A stretch of DNA of 64,000 nt, from NCBI RefSeq assembly GCF_002287375.1, contig NZ_NPOA01000001.1:124001-188000 (forward strand), given 5' to 3'. Shown here one piece after another: positions 19,250 to 29,817 of this stretch; within the stretch, counting starts at the first letter, position 1; each line of letters begins with the position of its first letter. A program made the position numbers and the translations under genes. This DNA comes from Virgibacillus profundi. Its GTDB lineage: Bacteria; Bacillota; Bacilli; Bacillales; Amphibacillaceae. The notes under the pieces were generated by a model. The model was not told the DNA's origin and did not search any database. It saw only the letters and a program-made list of their open reading frames with translations.

Positions 19250-22200
19250 ATGCAGCGCATTGAGCGGTTAATTCGCCATTTAAAAGAAAATCAATTTAAA
19301 GATATACAAGAGATTCAAGGATGGCAAGCAAGTAGGGCACAGTATAAAGATCCAGGAGAGTATCAGTATAAACAAAATGACTCTCCATTAACGATACGGA
19401 AAGGAGATTGGCTAGCAAATTCAGGTACTACTATCTTCCTGGAAAAGGAAGTAGACCTACCAGAAGAATGGATTAAAGACAATATTGGTATAGTATTTAA
19501 AGCTAGTGGGAAAGGCGAGCAATCTTATTGTGAAGCCTTAGTTTCTATACAGGGATTTCCGATACAAGGGCTCGATAGAAATCGTGACATTGTAGTCCTC
19601 CCTCCCGCACACCTACAAGGGGAGAAAATTATTGTTCAAGTAGAATTGTTTAATCCTGTCGGAATCCCACAAGATAATCTTAGGGGATTTAACCAAGTAG
19701 CACCACCAGAAACAGATCCACCACCAATTTATTTAGAACAAAGCAATTTAGTACATATAAACAGAGAGGTTCAAAATCTCCTATATACATTAGAACTATA
19801 CCGAGAAGTTGCATTACTCTTGGATAAAAATGATACTCGCCGAAACTTACTAATCAAAGCAATGAATCAAGTTGTCGACAAACTGGGTATCCCATCAAGG
19901 GAATCTTTGATGGATGCAAGTTTATTAAAAGAGTTGGAAGAGGAGGTGAGAAAAGACACAGAATGCCTTGCTGGGTTTAAAGAAGGGACTATCCGAGCAA
20001 TTGGTCAATCCCATATTGATACGGCTTGGCTATGGCCTATCAAAGAAACAGTTCGTAAAGCAAGTCGAACCTTTTCCAGTGTGTGTACTTTATTAGATGA
20101 ATATAAAGATTTTAAATATGCACAGAGTCAGCCTCAATTATTTGCTTATATTAAAGAATATCACCCTAAAATATATGCGCGAATAAAGGAGAAAATTGCT
20201 GAAGGTCGATTCGAGATTATTGGTGGTATGTGGGTAGAGCCGGATTTGAATATTCCGTCTGGTGAATCTTTGGTAAGGCAATTATTATATGGAAAGCTTT
20301 TTTATAAAGAAGAATTTGGAGTAGAGTCTAGTGTCGAATGGCTTCCTGATACTTTTGGTTATTGTGCGTCTTTGCCCCAAATATTAAAAAAGGCTGACAC
20401 TGATTATTTTATGACTACTAAACTTAATTGGAATGATACTAATCGTTTCCCATATGATCTTTTTTACTGGGAAGGGATCGACGGAACAAAAGTACTTTCT
20501 TACTTACATACCATTCTTGGACAAGAAACACATGTAACAGATATAAAAAATACTTGGGCGGATTTTAAACAGAAAAACGATTATCCAGAGCGAATGTTGG
20601 TATACGGGTATGGAGATGGTGGTGGTGGCGTAACTAGAGAAATGATTGAACGTTTGGATCGCTCCGCTTCGCTTCCAGGACTTCCTAATGTACAGTTTGA
20701 TACGGTCCACGGGTTTTTTGAAAGAACAAAAAAAGCGAACCCAAATCTGCCTACATGGTTTGGAGATTTATATTTGGAACTTCACCGCGGAACTTATACT
20801 TCTCAAGCTGAGACGAAAAAAAATAATAGGAAAGCTGAATCTCTTTACAGAGATTTAGAGATTTGGAACAGCTTTGCTTATATGGCATTAGGGAAGACAT
20901 ATCCATCAAAGAAAATAAAAGAAGGATGGAAATTATTATTGCTTAATCAGTTCCATGATATTGTGCCAGGTACATCGATATCCGAAGTATATGAGTTATC
21001 GAAAAAGCAATACCAAGAAGTTTTCGAGATTGGTAACAAAGTTAAAAAAGAGGCTATTAACTATATAGCTAAAAATATTAATACAAAGGGCTTAGGAAAA
21101 CCAATTATTCTTTTCAATAATCTTAATTGGAAACGAAATGAAGTTATTAGGCTAGTAGGTGGCAATGAGCTATTAGAAAAACAGATTACTGATAGATCTG
21201 GGAACATCTACAAAACAGAACATATGATGACAAACAGTGGGGAAGTTGTACTATCTGCCTATATTGAGGATATTCCGGAAATGGGTTATAAAACAGTATG
21301 GCTAGAAGACGGGACTTCAAATATGCCGGAGTCTTCTAAGGAAAATGAATTTAATGGTTGGTGGGAGACACCTTTTTACCAAGTAGAATTTAATACTGAA
21401 GGCTGGATAAGTCGTCTTTACGATAAACTTGAAGACAAGGAGATTATTAAAGAGGGTGAAGTTGCAAACAAGTTACAATTATTTAATGATCTTCCCACAG
21501 ATTGGGATGCCTGGGATATAGATCCGAACTTTGAAAATCAGCCAGCGGAAAATTCAAAATTAATTAGTAAAAAAATAACCCATAAAGGGAGCTTGTCAAG
21601 TACTTTAAAATTCATTTGGGAAATCAACCAGTCTGTTGTTTCTCAGGAAATTGTATTTTACCAACACAGCCGTCGTATAGATTTTAATACTAAGGTAGAT
21701 TGGCAGGAAGAACATAAGCTTTTAAAGGTGGCCTTTCCTGTAAATGTCCATGCTTCTAAAGCAACATATGAAATACCATTTGGGTCTGTGGAGCGTTCCA
21801 GCCATAATAATACGAGTTGGGAACAAGCCCAGTATGAAGTATGTGGTCAACGGTGGGTAGATGTTTCTGAAGGTAACTATGGAGTCAGTTTGTTAAATGA
21901 TAGCAAATATGGCTTTGATATTAAAGGTAATAAAATCAGATTATCTCTTCTTCGAGCACCTAAATGGCCAGATGAAAATGCGGATATTATGATACATGAG
22001 TTTACTTATTCTTTGTTTCCTCATGAAGGAGATTGGAGAAAAGGCAAGACAGTTAAACAGGGGCATGAACTTAATTCACCAATAACGGTGCATAAAACAT
22101 CTTCTCATTCTGGTTCCTTGCCTAATTCCATGTCGTTTATAGAAACCGAAAGTAATAGCACTATAATTGATTCAGTGAAGTTATCTGAAAACGGAGATGG

Positions 22201-22390
22201 TCTAATTTTGAGGTTATATGAGTCTGAAGGAAGTGAAGCACCAATTTTGCTTAGGTTCAATTTTGATGTGGGATTCGGGGAGGAGACCAATCTGCTTGAA
22301 AGGCCTATTGAGCAAATCCCAATAAAGGAAGGGATAATAAATAGAAAAGTGAAACCTTATGAAATATGTACTGTTCATGTAAAAGGGTGA
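19250..22390 (+). CDS. Alpha-mannosidase, GH38 (long form)
   Basis: A 1046-residue GH38 alpha-mannosidase. An N-terminal beta domain precedes the catalytic part. The zinc ligands are expected at His255 and Asp257 in SHIDTAWLW and the nucleophile at Asp367 in [17 protein letters not shown] near 458 and [11 protein letters not shown] near 565 are further family blocks. It is similar in layout to the gene at 55479 and unlike the shorter type at 52235. Third gene of the fucosidase operon, 40 bases after GH3. Immediately after its stop codon a decayed xylulokinase end begins. Confidence 0.92.
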   Translation: MQRIERLIRHLKENQFKDIQEIQGWQASRAQYKDPGEYQYKQNDSPLTIRKGDWLANSGTTIFLEKEVDLPEEWIKDNIGIVFKASGKGEQSYCEALVSIQGFPIQGLDRNRDIVVLPPAHLQGEKIIVQVELFNPVGIPQDNLRGFNQVAPPETDPPPIYLEQSNLVHINREVQNLLYTLELYREVALLLDKNDTRRNLLIKAMNQVVDKLGIPSRESLMDASLLKELEEEVRKDTECLAGFKEGTIRAIGQSHIDTAWLWPIKETVRKASRTFSSVCTLLDEYKDFKYAQSQPQLFAYIKEYHPKIYARIKEKIAEGRFEIIGGMWVEPDLNIPSGESLVRQLLYGKLFYKEEFGVESSVEWLPDTFGYCASLPQILKKADTDYFMTTKLNWNDTNRFPYDLFYWEGIDGTKVLSYLHTILGQETHVTDIKNTWADFKQKNDYPERMLVYGYGDGGGGVTREMIERLDRSASLPGLPNVQFDTVHGFFERTKKANPNLPTWFGDLYLELHRGTYTSQAETKKNNRKAESLYRDLEIWNSFAYMALGKTYPSKKIKEGWKLLLLNQFHDIVPGTSISEVYELSKKQYQEVFEIGNKVKKEAINYIAKNINTKGLGKPIILFNNLNWKRNEVIRLVGGNELLEKQITDRSGNIYKTEHMMTNSGEVVLSAYIEDIPEMGYKTVWLEDGTSNMPESSKENEFNGWWETPFYQVEFNTEGWISRLYDKLEDKEIIKEGEVANKLQLFNDLPTDWDAWDIDPNFENQPAENSKLISKKITHKGSLSSTLKFIWEINQSVVSQEIVFYQHSRRIDFNTKVDWQEEHKLLKVAFPVNVHASKATYEIPFGSVERSSHNNTSWEQAQYEVCGQRWVDVSEGNYGVSLLNDSKYGFDIKGNKIRLSLLRAPKWPDENADIMIHEFTYSLFPHEGDWRKGKTVKQGHELNSPITVHKTSSHSGSLPNSMSFIETESNSTIIDSVKLSENGDGLILRLYESEGSEAPILLRFNFDVGFGEETNLLERPIEQIPIKEGIINRKVKPYEICTVHVKG

Positions 22391-22397
22391 TTTTCCT

Positions 22398-22649
22398 AGT
22401 GGTGCGAAAAATGAAGATTGGCTGCAAATGCAGGCTGATATTTTTGACGCTAAAACTGTAAATTTTTCCAGTGAGCAAGGGCTAGGCATGGGTGCCGCAA
22501 TGCTGGCAGCATATGGCTGTAGTTGGTTCTAATCTTTAGCGGAATGTGCGTAGGCGTTTTTGCAGGTAGATAAGGAATTTGTTCCTGATAAAGATAATGT
22601 AAGGAAATACAAGAAGCTGTTTGATGTTTATCAGAAAGTATATGGTTAA
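22398..22649 (+). pseudogene. Xylulokinase C-terminal fragment, degenerate
   Basis: One frame reads [38 protein letters not shown]-stop-SLAECA-stop-AFLQVDKEFVPD and ends KKLFDVYQKVYG. This matches the C-terminal end of FGGY xylulokinases (GGGAKS...[21 protein letters not shown], SLxECA, YxxLFxxYxxVY). Two internal stops are present and the N-terminal three quarters are missing. It begins 8 bases after the GH38 stop codon, so a deletion joined them. Confidence 0.8.
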
Positions 22650-22979
22650 ACAAAAATTTAAAATGAAGAATTATCATTTTTTATGGCAGACTCTATGAGA
22701 AAACCGTGATAAAACTCTGATAATCTGTATTAATATTTTGTGATAGATCTTAATAATAAATTTTTTTCATGAAATATCAGAGGCATTTGAAGTATAAATC
22801 AAAATTTAAACACTTTAGAACATATTTGATATATTTAAAGGTTTACAAACACTTAATGTATCAGCAAAAAACTAAGCAATGATCTCATGGTGACAATGCT
22901 TAGCTTAAAAAACATATTCGTTGTATTTTATGAAACCGTTAACATATTAACGATTTAAATGATTAATGTAAATTTACTT
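22650..22979. other. AT-rich gap between two gene relics
   Basis: 330 bases with no readable protein. A weak stem CTAAGCA/TGCTTAG spans 22872-22903. It separates the xylulokinase and permease remnants and probably contains further eroded sequence. Confidence 0.4.
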
Positions 22980-23191
22980 ATAGCTGTTAACCTGAGAAAT
23001 ACTGGTTTACAGGAAATATTATCCCAGAAGAATACAAATATATAGCATAGGCAATGCACAGTAAGCAACAGCTCGCCGCAATTTTTAAATAGGGTGTCAT
23101 GATTGTATCGACATTGCCGGTAATTATAGCTTATCCATTCCTGCAAATAATTTGATTAAGGGTGTAATTGATTGGTTCGTTGAAAGAGTAG
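22980..23191 (+). pseudogene. Remnant of a YtcP/LplC-type sugar ABC permease (C-terminal end)
   Basis: Translated pieces match the end of the intact permease at 60417: LSQKNTNI, AMHSKQQLAAIF, GVMIVSTLPVIIAYPFLQ and finally IGSLKE-stop. The intact protein has SSQNTNI, AMHSKQQLAAIIKYG, GVMIVSTLPIIIAYPFLQ and IGSLKG. Stops and small deletions interrupt the frame at least five times. It lies directly upstream of a solute-binding gene, the same order as in the intact set at 58.7-62.3 kb, so it is the leftover of a second permease operon. Confidence 0.85.
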
Positions 23192-23283
23192 AAAATACAC
23201 TTTTAATGCTAAAGGGGGTGGTTAATTTAATTGTGAAAATGCTGTTTTTTAAGTAATTATAAAATTTTGAAAGGGGTATACAA

Positions 23284-24885
23284 ATGAAAAAGGGTTTGTT
23301 TTTATGGCTGACCGCTCTAATTACTATTGTTATGCTAGCTGCCTGCAGTTCTGATGAAGAAAGTAAAGAAACAGATTCATCTGCAGATGTTAAAGTGAAT
23401 GAGGAAGGGTATCCAATTGTTGATGAAAAACTTGAGATGACATTAATGGCACCTGATGCTGGAGTAGCGGAATGGGGAGAAATGCCAGTATTGCAAGAGT
23501 ACGCAGAAAAAACTAATATTCACTTTGAATACAATCTAACACCTATAAGTGATTTTGGAACAAAGTTAAATCTGGCATTTGCAAGTGGAGATCTTCCGGA
23601 TATCATTTTTGCAGCAGGAAGTAATGATTTTACCTCCGCTATGGAAATGGATTATGGAAAACAGGGTTTATTGCTTCCTCTTGAAGATTTGATAAAGGAG
23701 TACGCACCAAATATTCAGAAGGTTTTGGAAGAAAGGCCTGAAATCAGGAAATCTATTACAACTCCTGATGGACATATTTATGCATTACCAAGAGTTACTT
23801 CAGGTAACCATGAAGCGGTGTGGTATAGACAACCATTATGGTATAACGGGCAGTGGCTGGATGCCTTGGGTGTTGAGGAACCTCCGAAGACAACTGAGGA
23901 ATTCTATGACCTGCTTGTAAGGTTTAAAACAGAAGATCCAAACGGTAATGGAGAAGCAGATGAAATTCCGTTATCAGATGTGAATATGAACGGTTCAAGA
24001 CAATGGCTGCTTAACGCGTTTGGAATGAAAGTCTGGGATATAGAAGAAGTAGATGGGAAAGTCCGTTACGCACCTATAACAGAAAACTATAAAGAGTATT
24101 TAACGTTTATGAAAAAACTTTACAACGAAAAGTTGTTAGATCAGGAGACTTTTTCACAGTCAAATGACCAATTTGCAGCAAAAGGGCAAAACAACAGATT
24201 AGGGGTATTCAACGCGTATTATTCGTTTCAAATAACTGGTGAAACAGAAGAGGAAGCAATGAATAATCCAATGTATTTCCCACTGAAAAGTTCGGTCTCA
24301 AATGAACCATTGATGCCACTTAACCCGGGTATGTCAAGAGGAAGCTTTTCAATTACAAAAGACAATCCTAGTCCTGAAGCATCGATTCGTTGGGTTGATT
24401 ATTTGTATTCTCCGGAGGGCCATGCCTACTTTGACCAGGGACCTGAGGGGTTGCTTTGGGAGTGGGATGAAAATAAAGAAGTAAGACTGGATCTTCCTGT
24501 GCCGGAAAAATTTGATAACCGAGAGAAGTGGCGTTCAACTATAACCCCAGCCTATGGTATTTTATTACCTGAACTATACGGGCCAATAGAAGGACAAAAA
24601 GAAACAGATTTCTATAAGTTTATACAGTCTGAAACAGCCGAAAAATATGAGCCTTATGCTGAGATACCGTTCCCGCTTATTTATTTAGAAAGTGAAGAAC
24701 AAGATGAGATTAATACTATTAAGGTTGATCTGCAATCGTATGTTGAGCAAATGGAGGCAAAATTTATTACTGGCGTTGAACCACTTTCAAATTGGGATGG
24801 GTATGTCAAAACAATTGAGAGTATGGGTATTGATAGATATGTAGAAATATATCAGGAAGCTTATGATAAATGGAGCGAAGGGTGA
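23284..24885 (+). CDS. Family 1 solute-binding lipoprotein (sugar ABC transporter)
   Basis: A 533-residue lipoprotein that captures an oligosaccharide outside the membrane. The signal peptide ends in LAAC with Cys21. The C-terminus YVEQMEAKFITGVEPLSNWD is the family's conserved tail. It is a close paralogue of the protein at 58712 (shared N-terminus MKKGL, shared PITENYKEYLT and tail). Its own permease genes have decayed (see 22980-23191), so it must use another membrane pair, most plausibly the one at 60417-62346. AAGGGG lies upstream of ATG. Confidence 0.9.
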   Translation: MKKGLFLWLTALITIVMLAACSSDEESKETDSSADVKVNEEGYPIVDEKLEMTLMAPDAGVAEWGEMPVLQEYAEKTNIHFEYNLTPISDFGTKLNLAFASGDLPDIIFAAGSNDFTSAMEMDYGKQGLLLPLEDLIKEYAPNIQKVLEERPEIRKSITTPDGHIYALPRVTSGNHEAVWYRQPLWYNGQWLDALGVEEPPKTTEEFYDLLVRFKTEDPNGNGEADEIPLSDVNMNGSRQWLLNAFGMKVWDIEEVDGKVRYAPITENYKEYLTFMKKLYNEKLLDQETFSQSNDQFAAKGQNNRLGVFNAYYSFQITGETEEEAMNNPMYFPLKSSVSNEPLMPLNPGMSRGSFSITKDNPSPEASIRWVDYLYSPEGHAYFDQGPEGLLWEWDENKEVRLDLPVPEKFDNREKWRSTITPAYGILLPELYGPIEGQKETDFYKFIQSETAEKYEPYAEIPFPLIYLESEEQDEINTIKVDLQSYVEQMEAKFITGVEPLSNWDGYVKTIESMGIDRYVEIYQEAYDKWSEG

Positions 24886-24928
24886 AAATAATATTGAAAC
24901 AAAAAAGGTAAACTAGCATTCTCTTCGA

Positions 24929-24975
24929 ATTAAACCTGTAGAAATCCCGTCAAAATGGGATTCTACAGGTTTAAT
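24929..24975. terminator. Bidirectional terminator between convergent solute-binding genes
   Basis: A long stem, ATTAAACCTGTAGAAATCCC with GGGATTCTACAGGTTTAAT, with an 8-base loop, A-rich on one side and T-rich on the other. It lies between the convergent genes 23284 (+) and 24989 (-). Confidence 0.88.
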
Positions 24976-24988
24976 AATTTAGAAAAAT

Positions 24989-26587
24989 TTAATTACTCTC
25001 ATACCTCTCAAAAGCTGTATTCTGGATTTCCATATATTCATCCAGGCCCATATCCTTTATCGTCTGAACGTAATTTTCCCATTCCGACAAAGGAACATCT
25101 CCTGAGATAAATTTATCCAGCATTTCGTCAACATACTTTTCGATATCCGCTGAAAGTGCTGACAGCTTATTATTTTCTTCTGCTGTATAGGTAAATGATC
25201 CCCAAACTTCATCAATGATATATGGTTCTATCTTGTCTGCAGCTTCTAAAGATGAAGGCGATTTTTCCGACCCTTGAAAATAATCTTTTTTAAGAATTGC
25301 TGGTATTCCGCCAACCCATGTGAGGTATTTTGCTACTTCTTGGTCAAGTGTCAGCCCTTCATCACTATTTCTTATGTGGTCCATATATACATATTCACCG
25401 TCATCATTTACTTCATAGGTTTCTCCTTCAATTCCCATAAAGGCTAACTTTGATCCTTCATCCCCATAGAAATAGTCGATCCATCTCATAGTCGCTTCGG
25501 GATGTTCATTTTCACTGGTAATCGCAAATTTCCCTATTTGATATGCGGGATGATTTATTTTCGTATACATTTGATCTCCATGAGGACCCTTTAGTGCTGA
25601 TAATCCTACATAGGCCTGCCCAGCTTCCCCAAACAAGTCTTCCGGACTCCAGAAAACAGTACTTCCATATTTTCCTTCAGCTGCATTTGCTAAATATTGA
25701 CTTTGATCAATGGAGAAGATATTTTGTTCAATTAATTTTTCGCTATATAGTTTATTTAAGTACTGTACCATTTCTTTATATTCTTCTGTTATCGGATAAA
25801 AACGTACATCCCCACTTTCAGGATTTAAATCAATATATGGTCTTCCCTTGTTCCCAATACCAAAAGATCCCCTCAACCAACCAACTAATCCATCCAAATT
25901 TGTACCACCATATGGTATAGCTTCACTACCATTTGGATCCTGTTCTTTCACTGTTTTTAAGTATTCATAAAATTCTTCCGTTGTCTCTGGCTCTTCCATA
26001 TCAAATTCCTCAAGCCACTCTTTATTTATCCAAGGGCGACTACTGACAATAAGTGATAAAAAGTCTGGTGAATAAACACCTGGCAGAGAATAAATATTGC
26101 CATCAGGGAAAGTCAAAGCCTTTTCCACTTCAGGATATGTTTCAAATACCTTTTTAATATTTGGTGCATATTCATCGATTAAATCATTTAACTTAAGAAA
26201 ACTACCTTGCTGCCCATACTTCATTATATCTATAGGTGGAATATCTGCAGCATAAAAAGCATCTGGTAAATCCCCACTTGCCAACACTAAATTTCTCTTT
26301 TCAATTAAGGATTCACTTGGTATTTGTTCAAAATTAACCTCGATATTCGTTATTTCTTCATATTCATTCCAAATCATAATATCGTTCCAATCATTCGCCC
26401 CTGGTGGAACGCCTGCAAACATATCCAATGTTATTTTCTCTTTTACAATAGGCATATCAGATTCATTTAGATTTTCAAGACTTTCCTCATCGGAAGCAGT
26501 ACTTTCACTGGAAGCATCATCACTGCATGCTGCCATAAATAACATTGTTGCTATTGCTAATAGGATAAACAGCTTTTGACTTTTCAA
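24989..26587 (-). CDS. Family 1 solute-binding lipoprotein (sugar ABC transporter)
   Basis: A 532-residue lipoprotein with lipobox MAAC (Cys21). It belongs with the proteins at 11765 and 39825 (shared SIDQSQYLANAAEGKYGS-type block, WIDYFYGDEGSKL, and the tail YVDEMLDKFISGD). The start is TTG 26587 behind GGAGGG. No permease gene is adjacent; the next gene upstream is a sulfatase, 180 bases away. It may bring in the substrate of that sulfatase. Confidence 0.9.
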   Translation of the reverse strand: MKSQKLFILLAIATMLFMAACSDDASSESTASDEESLENLNESDMPIVKEKITLDMFAGVPPGANDWNDIMIWNEYEEITNIEVNFEQIPSESLIEKRNLVLASGDLPDAFYAADIPPIDIMKYGQQGSFLKLNDLIDEYAPNIKKVFETYPEVEKALTFPDGNIYSLPGVYSPDFLSLIVSSRPWINKEWLEEFDMEEPETTEEFYEYLKTVKEQDPNGSEAIPYGGTNLDGLVGWLRGSFGIGNKGRPYIDLNPESGDVRFYPITEEYKEMVQYLNKLYSEKLIEQNIFSIDQSQYLANAAEGKYGSTVFWSPEDLFGEAGQAYVGLSALKGPHGDQMYTKINHPAYQIGKFAITSENEHPEATMRWIDYFYGDEGSKLAFMGIEGETYEVNDDGEYVYMDHIRNSDEGLTLDQEVAKYLTWVGGIPAILKKDYFQGSEKSPSSLEAADKIEPYIIDEVWGSFTYTAEENNKLSALSADIEKYVDEMLDKFISGDVPLSEWENYVQTIKDMGLDEYMEIQNTAFERYESN

Positions 26588-26620
26588 TAGTAACCCTCCT
26601 TATTTTTCCTTTGTAGTGTT

Positions 26621-26636
26621 TGTTAAACGTTTTACA
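26621..26636. promoter_or_regulatory. Palindromic LacI/CcpA-like operator TGTTAAACGTTTTACA
   Basis: A 16-bp near-perfect palindrome with central CG, 34 bases upstream of the solute-binding gene start. It does not match the CcpA consensus spacing well, nor the 15307/38575 operator, so another LacI-family protein may bind it. Confidence 0.45.
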
Positions 26637-26767
26637 ACTCATCTTATCTGCCAACTAATGCAACCACCTCCTTAATAAATCCCTCATTTAACATTGCTAA
26701 TTTTCAAATAATAATTTGTAAAAAAAGAAGAATAGCATTTCAAACAGTTCTCTATACTTAGCCTTGG

Positions 26768-28177
26768 CTATTCCTTCTCCATAGAAACTTTTCCACCCCA
26801 ATTAATAATCTCAATTAATTCAGCACTTAGTTCCCGAACAATATCAGGATGTTCTAAATATACATTTCTGTTTTCCGTTTCATCCTCAGACATATTGTAC
26901 AATTGTCCTGGTGAATGGTCTGTTTCCCAAACTCCCTGTGTTGGTAGTCCAATTATTTGTGTATCTCTTTTTTGAAATCCAAATCCACCCGAGCCTTTCC
27001 CTTGAATCAATTTCCATTTGCCACTTCTGATTGCAAACATACCTGAAATAGAATGGTGCACTACTGCGTTACGAAGTGAGCGGCCACCAGTCAAAGCAGG
27101 TAGCATATTTAATGTATCCTCACCTGAATCCTCCGGCAGCTCTTCGTTAAATAGTGCAGCACAAGTTCCAAGCAAATCTGTCAGACAAATAAGTTCATTA
27201 CTGACCGATTCTGGTTCAATCTTTTCAGGCCAACTTGCGATAAAGGGAATACGGTGGCCTCCATCCCAAATATCTGCCTTTTGACCACGTAAGTCTCCAG
27301 CTGGTTTATGGCCATGAACGGTAACTTCTTCTGTTTTAGGATGTGGACCATTATCACTAGTAAATATTAGTAATGTATTTTCCCAAATACCTTTCTCTTT
27401 CAATGTTTCTACTATTCTACCTACCGTCCAATCTAATTCAAGAATCATATCCCCACGTGGTCCAATACCACTTTTATTTTTAAATTCTGTTGCGGGAGAC
27501 CACGGGGTATGTGGTCCAGTCAAAGGGAAGTACATATAAAAGGCTTGATCCGGACGGTTTTTCACATGATTTCCAATGTAGCTGACTGCTTTCTCCGTTA
27601 ATGTCTTGTTAACCTTTTCATCCTTCCAGCCAGGTGTCATCAGTCCTTTACGTCCCTTTTGACTGAAGTCCTTTGGCTCTTTTTCGATTGTCGGAATCCC
27701 TACTGTACGGTTATTTTCGATAAAACAATACGGCGGCATGTCCAGTGATGCTGTAATACCAAAATAATAGTCAAACCCCAAATCTATTGGGCCATTTTCG
27801 ATAGGCAGGCTATAATCTATTTCGTCACCATCTTTGCCCCAGCCAAGTCCAAGATGCCACTTGCCGATACATGTGGTCATGTAGCCACGACTCTTAAGGA
27901 ATGAGGGTACTGTAAGACGGTCTGTCTCAATTAACGGTTCGGAATGTCCCCACAGAACCCCTTCCTTCAATCTGCTTCGAAAGCAATACCTTCCCGTTAA
28001 AACACTATACCGGGTCGGTGTACAGACTGCTGATGGCGCATGTGCATCTGTAAATCTCATACCTTCTTTTGCTAACTGATCTAAATTCGGTGTTTGAATT
28101 GTAGTTGCTCCATAGCAGCTTAGATCCCCGTAACCTAAATCATCTGCTAAAATATAAACAATATTTGGCTTTTGCAA
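26768..28177 (-). CDS. Arylsulfatase-like sulfatase (type I)
   Basis: A 469-residue S1 sulfatase. Asp12/Asp13 in ILADDLGYGD are expected Ca2+ ligands and Cys52 in VCTPTR is the formylglycine site. GKWHLGLGWG, FTSDNGPH and the GHKPAGDLRGQKADIWDGG block follow. The region FGITASLDMPPYCF is typical of arylsulfatase A / N-acetylgalactosamine-6-sulfatase-like bacterial enzymes; the substrate remains open. No signal peptide. The start is TTG 28177 behind GGAGG. It lies 64 bases downstream of the TIM-barrel isomerase gene on the same strand. Confidence 0.92.
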   Translation of the reverse strand: MQKPNIVYILADDLGYGDLSCYGATTIQTPNLDQLAKEGMRFTDAHAPSAVCTPTRYSVLTGRYCFRSRLKEGVLWGHSEPLIETDRLTVPSFLKSRGYMTTCIGKWHLGLGWGKDGDEIDYSLPIENGPIDLGFDYYFGITASLDMPPYCFIENNRTVGIPTIEKEPKDFSQKGRKGLMTPGWKDEKVNKTLTEKAVSYIGNHVKNRPDQAFYMYFPLTGPHTPWSPATEFKNKSGIGPRGDMILELDWTVGRIVETLKEKGIWENTLLIFTSDNGPHPKTEEVTVHGHKPAGDLRGQKADIWDGGHRIPFIASWPEKIEPESVSNELICLTDLLGTCAALFNEELPEDSGEDTLNMLPALTGGRSLRNAVVHHSISGMFAIRSGKWKLIQGKGSGGFGFQKRDTQIIGLPTQGVWETDHSPGQLYNMSEDETENRNVYLEHPDIVRELSAELIEIINWGGKVSMEKE

Positions 28178-28241
28178 CTATATAACCTCCATAAGAAAAA
28201 CAGCAAATTCGTTTTTACTTTCCTTGCCTTTTAGTAGTGAT

Positions 28242-29114
28242 TTAAGCCTCATCCCAAAATCGTCTGATGTTATCCATTCCGATTTTAGAGGCTTCTCTGC
28301 ATTCTTCCATACCTTCAAATTCTAATGTGATATTCCCATCATATCCTGAGGCTTTGATCAATTTTACAATCTCTCTTATTTCAATGTCACCATGGCCAAC
28401 AATCGCACCTTTCAGAAAGTTATCATTAGCTGTCTTAAACCATTTACCTGCACCTGGATCCTGGTAGTAAGGTCTAAAATAAAAGTCTTTAAAATGAATA
28501 AGCGATGCAAAAGGCAGGTTCTTTTTAACCCCAACAATAGAATTCTCGTCCACACACATAAAATTTCCTACATCCAATGTCGTTTTAAAATTCGGTCTGT
28601 CAACTGCCCGCACGACACGCTGCACCCGATCACTATGCTGGACGGCCATCCCATGATTTTCAATAGTTGTTGTGATACCAAATTGTGCTGCATAATCCGC
28701 AATCTGCCTGCTTCCTTCGGTAATCTGCGGCAAACTGTTTTCAAAGTATTCAATGGTTCGTTTCTCAGGCGGCACAGTAAAAGCGGTTACATCATGGCGC
28801 ATATGTTTAATTCCCATCCGGTTTAAAAGATCCACATGTTCCTTTAGACGTGCCACTTCAGCATTGAATTCTTCCTCTGTTTCCTGTACGAAATTTGCTG
28901 GCATGGAATAGTTTGATATTTCAATTCCTTTTTCCTCTGCACGATTACGCACCTGATCTGCTAGCTCCAAATTATCTACTAAAGTAAAACCATATGGAAC
29001 AATTTCCATATGCTCTCCACCGTTTTCAGCAATCCAGTCCACTACATCCAAAACATCCATTTCTCCACTTTTAATTGCATTAAGCAAACTATACGTACTC
29101 AATCCTATTTTCAT
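28242..29114 (-). CDS. Sugar phosphate isomerase/epimerase family TIM barrel (copy 1)
   Basis: A 290-residue AP-endonuclease-2/xylose-isomerase-like barrel. Likely metal ligands are Glu in TTIENHG (about 150), Asp in TLDVGNF (about 180), His in LIHFKDF (about 206) and Glu in TLEFEG near the end. It differs from the protein at 47285 at only about 30 positions by eye, and more distantly resembles 43806. All three copies have the composite repeat directly upstream. Family members isomerise or epimerise sugars or keto-sugars, some with Gfo/Idh/MocA partners. Here it shares a transcript with a sulfatase. Confidence 0.85.
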   Translation of the reverse strand: MKIGLSTYSLLNAIKSGEMDVLDVVDWIAENGGEHMEIVPYGFTLVDNLELADQVRNRAEEKGIEISNYSMPANFVQETEEEFNAEVARLKEHVDLLNRMGIKHMRHDVTAFTVPPEKRTIEYFENSLPQITEGSRQIADYAAQFGITTTIENHGMAVQHSDRVQRVVRAVDRPNFKTTLDVGNFMCVDENSIVGVKKNLPFASLIHFKDFYFRPYYQDPGAGKWFKTANDNFLKGAIVGHGDIEIREIVKLIKASGYDGNITLEFEGMEECREASKIGMDNIRRFWDEA

Positions 29115-29155
29115 TTTTATCCATCTCCTTTTTATTTTTGGTTGTTTTCACATAA

Positions 29156-29780
29156 ATTGGGACTGCGCACTGCTCGTCCCACCGAAGTAACTTGGGACTG
29201 CGATTACTCGCCCCACCAAAAGACTTGTTGTTATTCTGCACCATAGTTGATGTAAAAGACGACGTATGGGCTAGGTTGTTTTCCACTGCGGACCGTTGCT
29301 TTCCGCGGGCACGGCTTCAGCCTCCTCGAGAAAATCACTCTGCGGGGTCTTCAGACACGTGCTGTTCCCGCAGGAGTCAACGGTCCTCCGCTCCAAACAA
29401 CCACCAAATAAGTGGATAGCAAATATTTGGCTCATTCAAGAAGTAAATCAACTTTTAAAGTCGAAAAATACCATCCCAGCGGAGGAAACACATGAAGACT
29501 CCTGCGGGAGGAAAGGCCTCGGTGAGACCCCGGAGTGCGTAGCACGAGGAGGCTCACCAGCCGCCCGCGGAAAGCGTAATGTGTTTCCGGAGCGCTGGAC
29601 TAGCACTCATCTTCTAAAGACAGGGATGAAAAGAAAACACGTTTAAAGTTACGCCGTCTTTTATAGAAACTACTAAAGTTAAAAAAGCAACAAATGGTTT
29701 CTATGGGGCGAGCAGTGCGCAGTCCCAGTATTATGGTGAGGAACGAAGTACAGTCCCACAGCTTACGAAAAGAACCTTTA
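29156..29780 (+). repeat. Composite palindromic repeat, block 1 of 6
   Basis: Contains an A element on the minus strand (29288-29393) and a B element on the plus strand (29479-29596). Both share GACTCCTGCGGGA at one end and CCCGCGGAAAGC at the other, with different interiors. The outer arms are inverted: GCGGACCGTTG with CAACGGTCC(T)CCGC in A, and GGAAACACAT with ATGTGTTTCC in B. Short GGGACTGC/GCAGTCCC units close the block on both sides. Open frames inside it are by-products. Confidence 0.85.
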
Positions 29781-29817
29781 TGTTTTTCCTTAATCAATAC
29801 AAAGAAATTAATAAATC

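Noticed and set aside
29192-29646. Overlapping ORFs of 75-116 codons within repeat block 1 (and similar ones at 48519, 55031-55273 and 62517-63039)
   Set aside because: The same peptide strings recur in several frames of every repeat block. They follow the palindromic repeat rather than codon selection and have no ribosome binding sites.
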